From the NCBI GenBank assembly GCA_038109305.1, contig JAYNIR010000001.1, positions 186,001 through 250,000 on the forward strand: a stretch of DNA of 64,000 bases. The letters are read 5' to 3'. The notes beneath the pieces are model-generated. The model ran no database searches, was not told the DNA's origin, and was given only the letters and a program-made list of their open reading frames with translations. Source of the DNA: UBA1479 sp038109305 (lineage in GTDB: Bacteria; Pseudomonadota; Alphaproteobacteria; Rhodospirillales; Casp-alpha2). The position numbers were made by a program, and so were the translations under genes. Below, piece by piece: positions 36,037-44,529 of this stretch; positions within the stretch are counted from its first letter, which is position 1, and each line of letters starts with the position of its first letter.

Positions 36037-38504
36037 TCTTCCTTCGGCTTGGGTTTGACCTTCGCCATCACCGCGGCGGCCCGGTCGGGCAGGCCGCTTT
36101 GGCGCAGCAGTTTGGCATAATGTTCCGCCGTTTCGATCAACTGCGGATGATCGGCCGGCAGAGTTGTCAGCCGCACGTCAAGCGCGCGCTGGTACATGCT
36201 GGCGGCAAGCTCATACCGGCCCTGCCGACGATACAACTGCGCCAGGTTGAAATACCCGGCGGCCACGTCCGGATGTCTGGCGTCGACGCGCCGAAGCCGT
36301 TCGTTCAGGTCGCGTTTGTAGGCCACTTCCGTCGCCGCTAGGTGGCTGGCGAACTTTCCGGCGGCGGGCGGCTTCGCGGAGGCCGGGATGTTCATACGGG
36401 CGGCGACATCCGCCGGGATGGCGGCGCGGGCGGTTACCATCGGCTGCACGTCGTCGCGCACGGCCGGGCCAAGCGCGCGTGGCGCGCGTTTCTTTTCCGC
36501 ATCGGGATCGGGCGCGGCCGGTACGACGATATAAGCTTCGGGCCCGCCGGGCGGCACGTCCTGAACCGGCTTTTCTATCTCCGCGACTTTCAGCTTGTCG
36601 TCAAGCGGCTGCGGCGCCGGCACCGGCGGCTGATCCAACGCGTTGTCTTCTTGCGGCACGGCAAGCCTGAGATCGGGCGGCGGCTCCGGCGAGGCCGGTT
36701 TCGTCGGGGGTGTCTCAGGCGGCAGGGGTTGATGTTCCGGCTCCGGCGCCGGTGCCGCCGCTGTGGCTGTTTCCGGCGCGCCCCGTGCGGGCACCATGGT
36801 GATTTGGGGCGCGGGTTGTGGCGCGGGCGGCGCGACGACCGCCGGTTTGGGCGCTGCCTCCGCCACAGGCGCGGGTGCGGGCGCGGGTGCGGGATCGGGC
36901 GCAGCTGGTGTTTCCGGTTCCAGCTGAACCACGACGGTTTCAACCGACTTCGGATCGGAAATGGACGCCGCCGTTTCCACCGTTGCGGGATTTGGCGGCG
37001 CAGAATTTGGCGTCGCGGGGCTTGGCGTCTCCGGGCTGTCCGCAATGCCCAGAACCCGGGCAATCCGTTGCAGCAAGCCCTGATCCGCTTTTTCCGATTC
37101 ACGGGCCTCCATATCGGTGGGTGCCAGCGCCGTTTTTTCCGATGCCGCAGCGGCGGGCTCGGATGTCGCTTCGGACGTCGGATCCGCGGCCGGTTCGGAT
37201 GGCGGCGGCGCCGGTTCCGCCAAGCCCGAATCTGTCTCGACCGCCGGTACGAGCGGTTCCGGCTGCGCCGGGGGTGCGGGCTCTTGGGCAGGCGGCGGCA
37301 ATGAGGCTTCCGGCGCACCCCGCGCGGGCACCATCGTGGTTTCCGGCGCAGGCGGCGGCGGCGGAGCCTCGGCGGCCTTCGCGACCTCGGCCGGTGCGGA
37401 GCGCACGAACGGCTCGGGTGCGGCGACCGGCGACTGAGCGCCCGGACCGGCAGCGCGCAGGCGCGGAACCTGGGGTGGCGGCGACGTCTCGGCGACTTGT
37501 GTCGGCGCGATCGATTGTTCCGGCCGCGCCGGAGCGGGCGCAGGCGGCGCGGGTTGCGGCGGCGCCGGTGTCGCCTCCGCCTCAGACGCGGGTGTGGGCG
37601 TGGGCGCCGGTTCAGATGTCGGCTCGGGTGTCGGACTAAGCGCAGGGGGCGGCAACGATGTTTCCGGCGCGCCCCGTGCGGGCACCATGGTGATTTGGGG
37701 CGCGGGTTGTGGCGCGGGCGGCGCGACGACCGCCGGTTTGGGCGCTGCCTCCGCCACAGGCGCGGGTGCGGGCGCGGGTGCGGGATCGGGCGCAGCTGGT
37801 TTCGGCGGCGCGGCGTCCATCACAGGAGCGCGCATTTTCAGGGCCGCCGGGTCGAGGGGCTCGGGCGCCGTCACCGGCGCCTGTTGGAACGCGGCTGCCG
37901 CCGCGAGCCGGTCCGGTTCGGCGGCCACGGGCGGTTGCGCCGGGGCCGGCGCGGCCACCGGTGGCGGTGCTTGAAACGTCATTTGCGGCGATGCAGACGG
38001 GAGCGATGCCGCTTGTTGCGGCGGCGCCGGTTGATCCGGCTGCACCGCCGGTTGCGCCGCGCCACGGAGCGGTGGCAGGCCCGCCTCGCGCCGGGCGATG
38101 GCCAGGCCCTGGGCTTCGGATTCGGCCAGTAATTCCCGATACAGGTCCAGCGAGGTTTGATTCGGGTCGCCCGGATCGTAAAGCGCCTCGGCAATGGAAA
38201 TCGCCTGACGGAAGCGCAGCGCCGCTTCGTCATACCGGCCTTCGGCGTAATAGACCCCGGCCAGGCCGGACAGCGACTGTTCCAGATAGCGGCCTTCCGT
38301 GTCCCGACGTTCGGCAAGGTCGAGCGCCGCGAGGTAATGCTTTTCGGCGGCCTTGAAATCGCCGGCCAGATGCGCGTCGCTGGCCGGGCGCATGTGCGCC
38401 TGCCATTCGCTTACCGGCACCTTACCCGCCGCCGGCCCGGCCCAAAGGGCCAGGCCGAGGGCGGCCAAGCGTAGCCATTTCGGAAGATGCGCCGTCAACT
38501 TCAT
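36033..38504 (-). CDS. Exported TPR protein with a long Pro/Ala-rich repeat linker
   Basis: A 823-residue protein. Signal peptide at the N terminus (LAALGLALWAGPAAG). N-terminal TPR-like helices (about 30-135: AGDFKAAEKHYLAALDLAE, EGRYDEAALRFRQAISIAE). A very long linker (about 140-690) is rich in Pro, Ala and Glu with repeated ITMVPARGAPET blocks. A C-terminal TPR region (about 735-815: RYELAASMYQRALDVRLTT) closes it. Likely a periplasmic scaffold that spans a distance; partners unknown. Two 142-bp identical DNA blocks lie in the linker. It shares ATGA with the broken Fe-S gene. Confidence 0.8.
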   Translation of the reverse strand: MKLTAHLPKWLRLAALGLALWAGPAAGKVPVSEWQAHMRPASDAHLAGDFKAAEKHYLAALDLAERRDTEGRYLEQSLSGLAGVYYAEGRYDEAALRFRQAISIAEALYDPGDPNQTSLDLYRELLAESEAQGLAIARREAGLPPLRGAAQPAVQPDQPAPPQQAASLPSASPQMTFQAPPPVAAPAPAQPPVAAEPDRLAAAAAFQQAPVTAPEPLDPAALKMRAPVMDAAPPKPAAPDPAPAPAPAPVAEAAPKPAVVAPPAPQPAPQITMVPARGAPETSLPPPALSPTPEPTSEPAPTPTPASEAEATPAPPQPAPPAPAPARPEQSIAPTQVAETSPPPQVPRLRAAGPGAQSPVAAPEPFVRSAPAEVAKAAEAPPPPPAPETTMVPARGAPEASLPPPAQEPAPPAQPEPLVPAVETDSGLAEPAPPPSEPAADPTSEATSEPAAAASEKTALAPTDMEARESEKADQGLLQRIARVLGIADSPETPSPATPNSAPPNPATVETAASISDPKSVETVVVQLEPETPAAPDPAPAPAPAPVAEAAPKPAVVAPPAPQPAPQITMVPARGAPETATAAAPAPEPEHQPLPPETPPTKPASPEPPPDLRLAVPQEDNALDQPPVPAPQPLDDKLKVAEIEKPVQDVPPGGPEAYIVVPAAPDPDAEKKRAPRALGPAVRDDVQPMVTARAAIPADVAARMNIPASAKPPAAGKFASHLAATEVAYKRDLNERLRRVDARHPDVAAGYFNLAQLYRRQGRYELAASMYQRALDVRLTTLPADHPQLIETAEHYAKLLRQSGLPDRAAAVMAKVKPKPKEE
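36768..36909. repeat. 142-bp direct repeat, copy 1 (within TPR gene linker)
   Basis: Identical, as read, to 37659-37800, 891 bases away in the same frame. It encodes the Ala/Pro run that ends PARGAPET. A third, diverged fragment of the same block is at about 37315-37345. The spacing of 297 codons keeps the frame. Confidence 0.9.
37659..37800. repeat. 142-bp direct repeat, copy 2 (within TPR gene linker)
   Basis: Second copy of the block at 36768-36909. No mismatch was found by eye, despite the surrounding linker having diverged, which implies recent duplication or gene conversion. Confidence 0.9.
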
Positions 38505-38574
38505 ACACTCTAAGACTGGTTAAGCCCGCGTATCGGGGCCTAGTTTCTCAGAATCCGCCTTGAATTACGAGGGC

Positions 38575-39168
38575 TTAGGCAAGCCGCTTCACCATCAGCA
38601 AAGCCTGCCCGCTGCAGCGGATGAAGGGGTGCGGCACAATGGCGCGGCTATCGACCACGCCGTAGCCCAGCCGTTCATAAAGCCGGACCGAGGCGGCGTT
38701 ATCCTGGAAGGCGATCAACGACACCTTCGCGAGCCCACGGGTCATGGCGCGCAGTTCCGCCAACTTCAGCATCTTGGTGCCGATGCCGCGGTCCCGGAAG
38801 TCGGCATGCAGCGCAACGCCCGCGATGTAATAGCTCTGATCTTCTTCCAGTTCCGTATAGGGGCGAATCACCGGATCGACCGTCGCGGAGTCGAAATCCG
38901 GATCGGCCGCCATGGGATAGGCGTGCAGCAGACCGACTGTGCGGCCGCGGATTTCGGCCAAGGCACAGTTTTCGAAAGACACGTCCGTTCCTTCGCGGGC
39001 GAACCGGCGGGCGCCCGAGGAGACAATATCTTCGTCACCGATGCGGAGACCGTCCCAAATAACGTCGGCGACCCCGCCGGCAGCCATCTGATAAAGCCGG
39101 GCGATCTCGCGGGCATCCTCTTTGTGCGCGTCGCGAAACATGATTTGGGTCAGGGACATGTCGGTCAT
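38575..39168 (-). CDS. GNAT-family N-acetyltransferase
   Basis: A 197-residue acetyl-CoA-dependent transferase. The acetyl-CoA loop ADFRDRGIGTKML (R/Q-x-x-G-x-G/A) and the C-terminal NAASVRLYERLGYGVVD are typical. Substrate unknown; the SYYIAGVALHADFR segment resembles the generic small-molecule GNATs. AGGAG lies upstream of the ATG. The gene lies downstream of the rpmB terminator on the same strand. Confidence 0.85.
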   Translation of the reverse strand: MTDMSLTQIMFRDAHKEDAREIARLYQMAAGGVADVIWDGLRIGDEDIVSSGARRFAREGTDVSFENCALAEIRGRTVGLLHAYPMAADPDFDSATVDPVIRPYTELEEDQSYYIAGVALHADFRDRGIGTKMLKLAELRAMTRGLAKVSLIAFQDNAASVRLYERLGYGVVDSRAIVPHPFIRCSGQALLMVKRLA

Positions 39169-39221
39169 CGGTTGGGTCTCCTTCTACTGACCGGGTTGGG
39201 GTCCTGAAGATCGGGCTTGAG

Positions 39222-39260
39222 AAAAAAAAGGCCCGATCCGGTGAGGGACGCGGGCCTTTT
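39222..39260 (-). terminator. Rho-independent terminator of rpmB
   Basis: AAAAGGCCCG and CGGGCCTTTT form the stem (core GGCCCG 39230-39235 and CGGGCC 39251-39256). On the minus strand it is followed by eight T residues (A run 39222-39229). It lies about 30 bases past the rpmB stop and could work in both directions. Confidence 0.9.
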
Positions 39261-39290
39261 GCTGCTATCAGCAGATTTTCGTTGGTCAGC

Positions 39291-39581
39291 CTACGCCGCT
39301 TGCTCTTGGGCTTTCTTTACAAGCTTTTTAATTTTGACGGCTGCGGGCGCCAGATCGGCATCGCGCGCGTCCAACAGATAAGCGTCCAGGCCGCCCTTGT
39401 GCTCAACCGAACGGATCGCGTTGGTCGACACGCGAAGCCGGATCATGCGGCTCAGGGAATCACTCCACAGGCTGGTTTTCTGCAGGTTTGGCAGGAACCG
39501 GCGGCGGGTCTTGTTCTGGGCGTGCGAGACGTTGTTACCCGTCATCGCCTTCTTGCCCGTCAGATCGCACACTCGCGACAT
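39291..39581 (-). CDS. rpmB: Large ribosomal subunit protein bL28
   Basis: A 96-residue ribosomal protein, start MSRVCDLTGKKAMTGNNVSH, then KTRRRFLPNLQ, all conserved. The CDLTGK-type N terminus has one Cys, so the zinc-binding version is not evident. Monocistronic between its own promoter and a strong terminator, as commonly seen for rpmB in alphaproteobacteria. Confidence 0.97.
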   Translation of the reverse strand: MSRVCDLTGKKAMTGNNVSHAQNKTRRRFLPNLQKTSLWSDSLSRMIRLRVSTNAIRSVEHKGGLDAYLLDARDADLAPAAVKIKKLVKKAQEQAA

Positions 39582-39658
39582 AACTTTCAGTCCTCAATGA
39601 GCAGCCAATGCTGCTATAAGATACGTGATTCGGGCCAAAACCCGCAGCGGAGGCGGAG

Positions 39659-39686
39659 GTTTAAGCCAATCCTCCGCCCCAGTCAA
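39659..39686 (-). promoter_or_regulatory. Probable sigma70-type promoter of rpmB
   Basis: On the minus strand TTGACT (39681-39686), a 16-base spacer, and TTAAAC (39659-39664) lie about 80 bases before the rpmB start. The -35 box is near consensus, the -10 box is weak. Confidence 0.45.
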
Positions 39687-39762
39687 GCACGGAGCCGCAA
39701 TTTTTAAGGCCTTTTGGTAAAGGCTTGACCCGGCCCCGCCGAGCCCTTAACCCCCTTTGATC

Positions 39763-40830
39763 ATGAACGAATTAAAGCCCTCATCGCCGCCCGAGACCCC
39801 CGCCCGGAAGCCGCAAAACCCGGATATCCGCCATAATTGGACGGGGGCCGAGGCCAGGAGCCTCTTCGACCTGCCATTCGCGGACCTGATTTTTCGGGCC
39901 CAGACGCTCCACCGCGCGTATTTCGACGCCAACCAGGTGCAGATGGCGTCCCTGTTGTCCGTCAAGACCGGCGGCTGCCCCGAGGATTGCGCCTATTGCC
40001 CGCAGTCGGCCAAATACGACACGGGGGTCGAGGCCGCCAAGTTGATGGAAGTCGACGCTGTCCTGGCCGAGGCCAAGCGGGCCCGCGACGCGGGCGCGAC
40101 CCGGTATTGCGTGGGCGCTGCCTGGCGCAATCCGAAGGACAAGGACCTGGACGCCGTCTGCCGCATGATCGAAGGCGTCCGCGCCATGGGCATGGAAGCC
40201 TGCGCGACCTTGGGCATGCTGACGCCCGATCAGGCCGGGCGGCTGAAGTCGGCGGGGCTCGATTACTACAACCACAACCTGGACACGTCGGAAGCGTTCT
40301 ATTCGAAAATCATCACTACCCGGACGTATGAAGACCGGTTGAAAACGCTGCAGGCCGTGCGCGACGCCGACATCAAAATCTGCTGCGGCGGCATTTTGGG
40401 CATGGGCGAAGGCACCGTTGACCGGGCCGATATGCTGGTGACGCTAGCCAATCTGCAACCGCATCCGGAAAGCGTGCCGATCAACATGCTGGTCGCGGTC
40501 GAGGGCACGCCGCTTGCCGATCATGCGGGCACGGGCGGCGACGCGCCCGAGCGGGTCCACCCCATCGATTTCGTCCGCACCATCGCCGTCGCCAAGATCA
40601 TGATGCCGGCGTCGACCGTGCGCTTGTCCGCTGGGCGCGAGGACATGACCGATGAAATGCAGGCGCTGTGTTTCCTTGCCGGCGCGGGATCGATTTTCGT
40701 TGGGCCGAAACTGCTGACCACCGCCAACCCCGGACAGGACCGGGACCGGATGCTGTTTGACCGGCTCGGCATCACGCCGCAGGATATCGGCGCCATCGAG
40801 CCGGATAAATTAGACGCAGACCCGCGATGA
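39763..40830 (+). CDS. bioB: Biotin synthase
   Basis: Radical SAM enzyme that inserts sulfur into dethiobiotin. About 355 residues. The SAM cluster Cys residues are C72, C76 and C79 in GGCPEDCAYCPQS, and the [2Fe-2S] ligands are expected in CVGAAWRNP, EACATLGML and KICCGGILGMGE. The C-terminal FLAGAGSIFVGPKLLTTANP is typical. TTG at 39757 is an alternative start. First gene of bioBAFD; TTGACC (39725) could be the -35 box, giving a very short leader. Overlaps bioA by ATGA. Confidence 0.96.
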   Translation: MNELKPSSPPETPARKPQNPDIRHNWTGAEARSLFDLPFADLIFRAQTLHRAYFDANQVQMASLLSVKTGGCPEDCAYCPQSAKYDTGVEAAKLMEVDAVLAEAKRARDAGATRYCVGAAWRNPKDKDLDAVCRMIEGVRAMGMEACATLGMLTPDQAGRLKSAGLDYYNHNLDTSEAFYSKIITTRTYEDRLKTLQAVRDADIKICCGGILGMGEGTVDRADMLVTLANLQPHPESVPINMLVAVEGTPLADHAGTGGDAPERVHPIDFVRTIAVAKIMMPASTVRLSAGREDMTDEMQALCFLAGAGSIFVGPKLLTTANPGQDRDRMLFDRLGITPQDIGAIEPDKLDADPR

Positions 40831-42119
40831 CCGGCGGGCCGGACTGGCTGCGGGACGGCTACGCCCACATCTGGATGCCCTATACCCAGATGCAGACGGC
40901 CCCCCTGCCCCAGGCCGCCGTGGCGACCGACGGCGCGCGCATCAAACTAGCCGACGGGCGCGAGTTGATCGACGGCTTGGCGAGTTGGTGGGCGGCGTGC
41001 CACGGGTACAACCACCCCCACATCATCGGCGCCATTCAAAGTCAGGTCGCCGCCATGCCGCACGTGATGCTGGCGGGCATGGCGAACGAACAGGCGTTTA
41101 CCCTCGCCAAGCGCCTCGCCGCGCTCTGCCCGGGAAGCCTAAACCGCGTGTTCTTCTCCGAAAGCGGATCGGTCGCGGTCGAGGTCGCGCTGAAAATCGC
41201 CGCCCAGTTCTGGCACAACCAGGGCCAGACCAAGCGCACCAAGTATCTGTCGTTCCGGGGCGGCTACCACGGCGACACCTTCGCGACGATGGCATTGGGC
41301 GATCCGTCGGGCGGCTTTAACGCAGCCTTTCACGGTGGCGCGCCGGCGCAGTTCATCGCCGACCTGCCGGCGGACGACAAAACAGAAAAGCAATTGGACC
41401 AGCTTTTGGATCAGAACGGCCACTGCATCGCCGCCGTGGTGGTCGAACCATTGGTTCAGGGCGCGGGCGGCATGGTGTTTTACGACGGCGATGTCGTCAG
41501 GCGGCTTCGGAAGCTTTGCGACGCGCACGATTTGCTGTTGATCTTCGACGAAATCTTTTCCGGGCTCGGCCGGCTCGGCGGAATGCTGGCGGCCGACATC
41601 GCGGGCGTCGAACCCGATATCCTGACGCTGTCGAAAACACTGACCGGCGGCACCCTGCCCCTGGCCGCGACCGCCGCATCGGACCGCGTGTTCCAGGCGT
41701 TTCAGTCCGACAAACTTGAAGACTGCCTGATGCACGGGCCGACCTTCACCGGCAACGCCGCCGCCTGCGCCGCCGGTAACGCGTCCCTGGATTTGTTTGA
41801 ACGGGAACCGCGGCTTGATCAGGTCAAGGCGCTTGAAGGCAAATTGGCGGCGGGGCTGGCCCCCTGCCACGCCATCCCGGGCGTCAAAGACGTGCGGGCC
41901 CGGGGTGCCATCGGCGTGGTGGAACTGGATATCCAGGCGTTTGACGAAATGGCCTGGCTGCGCGCACGCTTCGTCGATGAAGGCGTTTGGATCCGCCCGT
42001 TCGGCAACATTGTTTACCTGACGCCCGCCTATTGCATATCGGATGATGACCTCGGCCGCCTGACAGATGCTATAGTCCGGGTCCTGCCCCAATGGGCGGA
42101 CACATTCGGGAAAGCGTGA
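40827..42119 (+). CDS. bioA: Adenosylmethionine-8-amino-7-oxononanoate aminotransferase
   Basis: PLP aminotransferase that turns KAPA into DAPA with SAM as amino donor. The 430 residues include HIWMPYTQM, the BioA-specific DGLASWWAACHGYNHP, LIFDEIFSGLGRLGG and the PLP Lys in LTLSKTLTGGTLPLA. Tyr and Arg positions typical of BioA (WAACHGYNH, YHGDTFATMALGDP) support the assignment over generic class III enzymes. Starts within the bioB stop and ends directly against the bioF ATG. Confidence 0.95.
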   Translation: MTGGPDWLRDGYAHIWMPYTQMQTAPLPQAAVATDGARIKLADGRELIDGLASWWAACHGYNHPHIIGAIQSQVAAMPHVMLAGMANEQAFTLAKRLAALCPGSLNRVFFSESGSVAVEVALKIAAQFWHNQGQTKRTKYLSFRGGYHGDTFATMALGDPSGGFNAAFHGGAPAQFIADLPADDKTEKQLDQLLDQNGHCIAAVVVEPLVQGAGGMVFYDGDVVRRLRKLCDAHDLLLIFDEIFSGLGRLGGMLAADIAGVEPDILTLSKTLTGGTLPLAATAASDRVFQAFQSDKLEDCLMHGPTFTGNAAACAAGNASLDLFEREPRLDQVKALEGKLAAGLAPCHAIPGVKDVRARGAIGVVELDIQAFDEMAWLRARFVDEGVWIRPFGNIVYLTPAYCISDDDLGRLTDAIVRVLPQWADTFGKA

Positions 42120-43304
42120 ATGACCCAGTCGCTTGACGATTTCGCCAGATCAAAGCTCGCACCGCTTGAGGCTGCGGGCCTCCGCCGCTACCTAACCGTC
42201 ACCGGGCGGACCGGCGCGATTGAGGTCGACCGCGGCGGGCGCACGCTCATTTCCTTTTCCTGCAACGACTATCTGAACCTGACCCAGCACCCGGCGCTGA
42301 AAAAAGCCGCCATTGACGCAACCGAAAAATGGGGCGTCGGATCGGGCGCGTCACGCCTCGTCACCGGCAACCATCCGCTATTGCCGGAGCTGGAAGTGCG
42401 GCTCGCGCGGCTCAAGGGGACGGAAGACGCCTGCGTCATGGGCTCGGGCTTTCTCACCAACTTGGGCATCATTCCGGCGCTGATTTCGTCGGAAGATTTG
42501 GTATTGGCCGATGAATTGAGCCACGCCTGCATCATCGCCGGCGGGCGGCTGTCGCGGGGCGCCTTTCATCTGTTCCGCCACAACGACCTTGCGCACCTGG
42601 GAGCGCTGTTGACCAAACACCGGGGCAAACACCCCCGCTGCCTGATCGTCACCGACGGCGTGTTTTCCATGGACGGCGATCTGGCCCCTGTCGCGGAGAT
42701 GGCGGACCTAGCCAAACGCCACGACGCGTGGCTGATGACCGACGACGCCCACGGCATCGGCGTGGTCGGCGCCGGCGGGCGGGGGTCCAGCTTCATCGGC
42801 GGCACCAAGGCCGACGTACCGTTGCAGATGGGGACGCTCTCGAAAGCCGTCGGCGGATACGGCGGGTACTTGTGCGCATCCAAGCCGGTGATCGACCTGA
42901 TCAAGGCCCGGTGCCGCACACTGATCTATTCCACCGGCCTACCGCCCGGGGTCGCCGCCGCCGCCATCGCGGCCCTGGACATTATCGAAAACGATCCTGA
43001 ATACGCGGCAAGGCCTTTGAAGAAAGCGCGCCGGTTCACCCGGCGGCTCGGCCTATCCGAGGCCGAAAGTCCCATCATCCCGGTCATCTTGGGCGCGGCC
43101 GAACGTACCATGGCGGCACAAAAGATGCTGGAAGACGAAGGCTACCTCGTCGTCGGCATTCGCCAGCCGACGGTGCCTGCGGGCACGGCGCGGCTGCGGC
43201 TCACCTTCACCGCCGAACATGCCGACGCGGACATCGACCGCTTGGCCGATCTGATTTCGGAAAAGGTTCTCGAAGGAGAAGAGCCATTGGCGCTTTCTTC
43301 GTAA
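42120..43304 (+). CDS. bioF: 8-amino-7-oxononanoate synthase
   Basis: Condenses pimeloyl thioester with alanine to KAPA. The 394 residues have SFSCNDYLNLTQHPALKKA, GSGASRLVTGNHP, VTDGVFSMDGDLAPV, the PLP Lys region MGTLSKAVGGYGGYL and LRLTFTAEHADADID. ATG follows the bioA TGA with no gap, so translation is coupled. The last 19 bases overlap the start of bioD in another frame. Confidence 0.96.
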   Translation: MTQSLDDFARSKLAPLEAAGLRRYLTVTGRTGAIEVDRGGRTLISFSCNDYLNLTQHPALKKAAIDATEKWGVGSGASRLVTGNHPLLPELEVRLARLKGTEDACVMGSGFLTNLGIIPALISSEDLVLADELSHACIIAGGRLSRGAFHLFRHNDLAHLGALLTKHRGKHPRCLIVTDGVFSMDGDLAPVAEMADLAKRHDAWLMTDDAHGIGVVGAGGRGSSFIGGTKADVPLQMGTLSKAVGGYGGYLCASKPVIDLIKARCRTLIYSTGLPPGVAAAAIAALDIIENDPEYAARPLKKARRFTRRLGLSEAESPIIPVILGAAERTMAAQKMLEDEGYLVVGIRQPTVPAGTARLRLTFTAEHADADIDRLADLISEKVLEGEEPLALSS

Positions 43305-43936
43305 CCGGGTCCGGCACTGGCGTCGGCAAGACCTATGTCACCAAGCGTCTGATAGAAGACGCGCGGGCCAATGGCCAAACCGTCCGTGCGCTCAAACCCG
43401 TCATCACCGGCTGGTCCGGGCAGGGCTCGGAGCCATTTGATGAAACCGATACAGGACAAATATTGAACGCTCTCGGGCTGGAACCCACGCCCGAAGCCGT
43501 CGACGCCTGCTCCCCCTTCCGGTTTCGCGAACCGTTGTCGCCGGACATGGCGGCAACGCGCGAAAACCGGGGGATAAGTTTCGACCGGCTGGTCGGATTC
43601 TGCCTCGAACATATTGAAAAAACGAATCAAAACTCCGTTTTGTTCATCGAAGGCGTCGGCGGCGTCATGGTCCCGCTGACCGACGACAAGACCGTGCTCG
43701 ACTGGACGGCGGCGCTGCAGATCCCGGCGATTTTGGTGGTCGGCAGCTACCTCGGCACGCTGTCCCACACCTTGACCGCCGCCCTGGCGCTGCGCTCGCG
43801 GAACATCGTAATCGACCGGGTGATCGTGAGTGAGTCCGAAGAAAGCCCGGTACCGTTGGCGGAAACCGCCGACGTCATCCGGCGGCATTTGGGGGGCGTT
43901 GTCGTCACCCGGGTCGGACGCGGCGAAGGCCTTTGA
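43286..43936 (+). CDS. bioD: ATP-dependent dethiobiotin synthetase with apparent ATT start
   Basis: BioD closes the ureido ring of dethiobiotin. The P-loop VTGSGTGVGKTYVTK must be at the N terminus and in this frame lies before every ATG, GTG or TTG (first in-frame ATG 43463). Upstream the frame reads only non-start codons except ATT at 43286-43288, followed by GGC GCT TTC TTC. AAGGAG (43273-43278) lies seven bases before it. So translation very likely starts at ATT, giving 216 residues beginning with GAFFVTGSG. Other family marks are LKPVITGW, SPFRFREPLSPDMAA and FIEGVGGVMVPL. A sequencing error in the overlap would be the alternative. Confidence 0.88.
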   Translation: MGAFFVTGSGTGVGKTYVTKRLIEDARANGQTVRALKPVITGWSGQGSEPFDETDTGQILNALGLEPTPEAVDACSPFRFREPLSPDMAATRENRGISFDRLVGFCLEHIEKTNQNSVLFIEGVGGVMVPLTDDKTVLDWTAALQIPAILVVGSYLGTLSHTLTAALALRSRNIVIDRVIVSESEESPVPLAETADVIRRHLGGVVVTRVGRGEGL

Positions 43937-43947
43937 CGCGGGCCGAT

Positions 43948-44529
43948 TTAGCGCGACAGAATCTTGTGCAGTTGCTTGTCGTGGGCGACCTTGCCGACGA
44001 TGTCGCTAATCTCCTTGATCAGTGCTTCGCGCGCGTTTTCGCCCGTCGCCAATTGGATATTGTCCACTACGCCGCCGCCTTTGTAGGGCCGCGAAAATAT
44101 GATTGTACCGGTACTATCCAATATCGCCACATTGATCAGCCCGTCGGCCACGGCGTCACCGGCGAAAAATCCCATTTTGAAGCCGTTATAGAATCGGATC
44201 AGATCGACCCGGACGGTCTTGCCGCCTTCCCCGATCTTGAAACCGAGGTTCTCCAGTTCGAATTTAACCGCAACGGCAAACGTCCTCGCGATGTCGTTCG
44301 TCGGAACGATTGACGCCATTTCCATACCGTATCCGTTTTTCTTGGCGCCGACCCGGTCCTTGAAAACGGTATGCTTGTCCGCATGGGCGACGGTGACAAA
44401 GATCTTTTCGGCCCCGTCGACGACATTCAGGTTCGCTTTTCCTTCGTAGGGAACATGAATTTCGTCCACCGTCAGCGCGCAGCCTGAGACGAATACCCCA
44501 AGGACTATAATCAAAATGGCATTTTTCAT
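43948..44529 (-). CDS. YajG-like lipoprotein
   Basis: A 193-residue protein with lipoprotein signal IIVLGVFVSGCALTVDEI (lipobox VSGC; Cys is acylated). The rest has FVTVAHADKHTVFKDRVGAKK, TFAVAVKFELENLGFKIGE and a C-terminal helix, resembling the YajG family of uncharacterised outer-membrane lipoproteins. ATG overlaps the stop of the SlyB-like gene upstream by one base. Function unknown. Confidence 0.75.
   Translation of the reverse strand: MKNAILIIVLGVFVSGCALTVDEIHVPYEGKANLNVVDGAEKIFVTVAHADKHTVFKDRVGAKKNGYGMEMASIVPTNDIARTFAVAVKFELENLGFKIGEGGKTVRVDLIRFYNGFKMGFFAGDAVADGLINVAILDSTGTIIFSRPYKGGGVVDNIQLATGENAREALIKEISDIVGKVAHDKQLHKILSR

Noticed and set aside
36342..38474. Long plus-strand open frames rich in Arg and Gly opposite the TPR gene
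   Set aside because: They are reverse readings of a Pro/Ala-rich repeat linker, not proteins.
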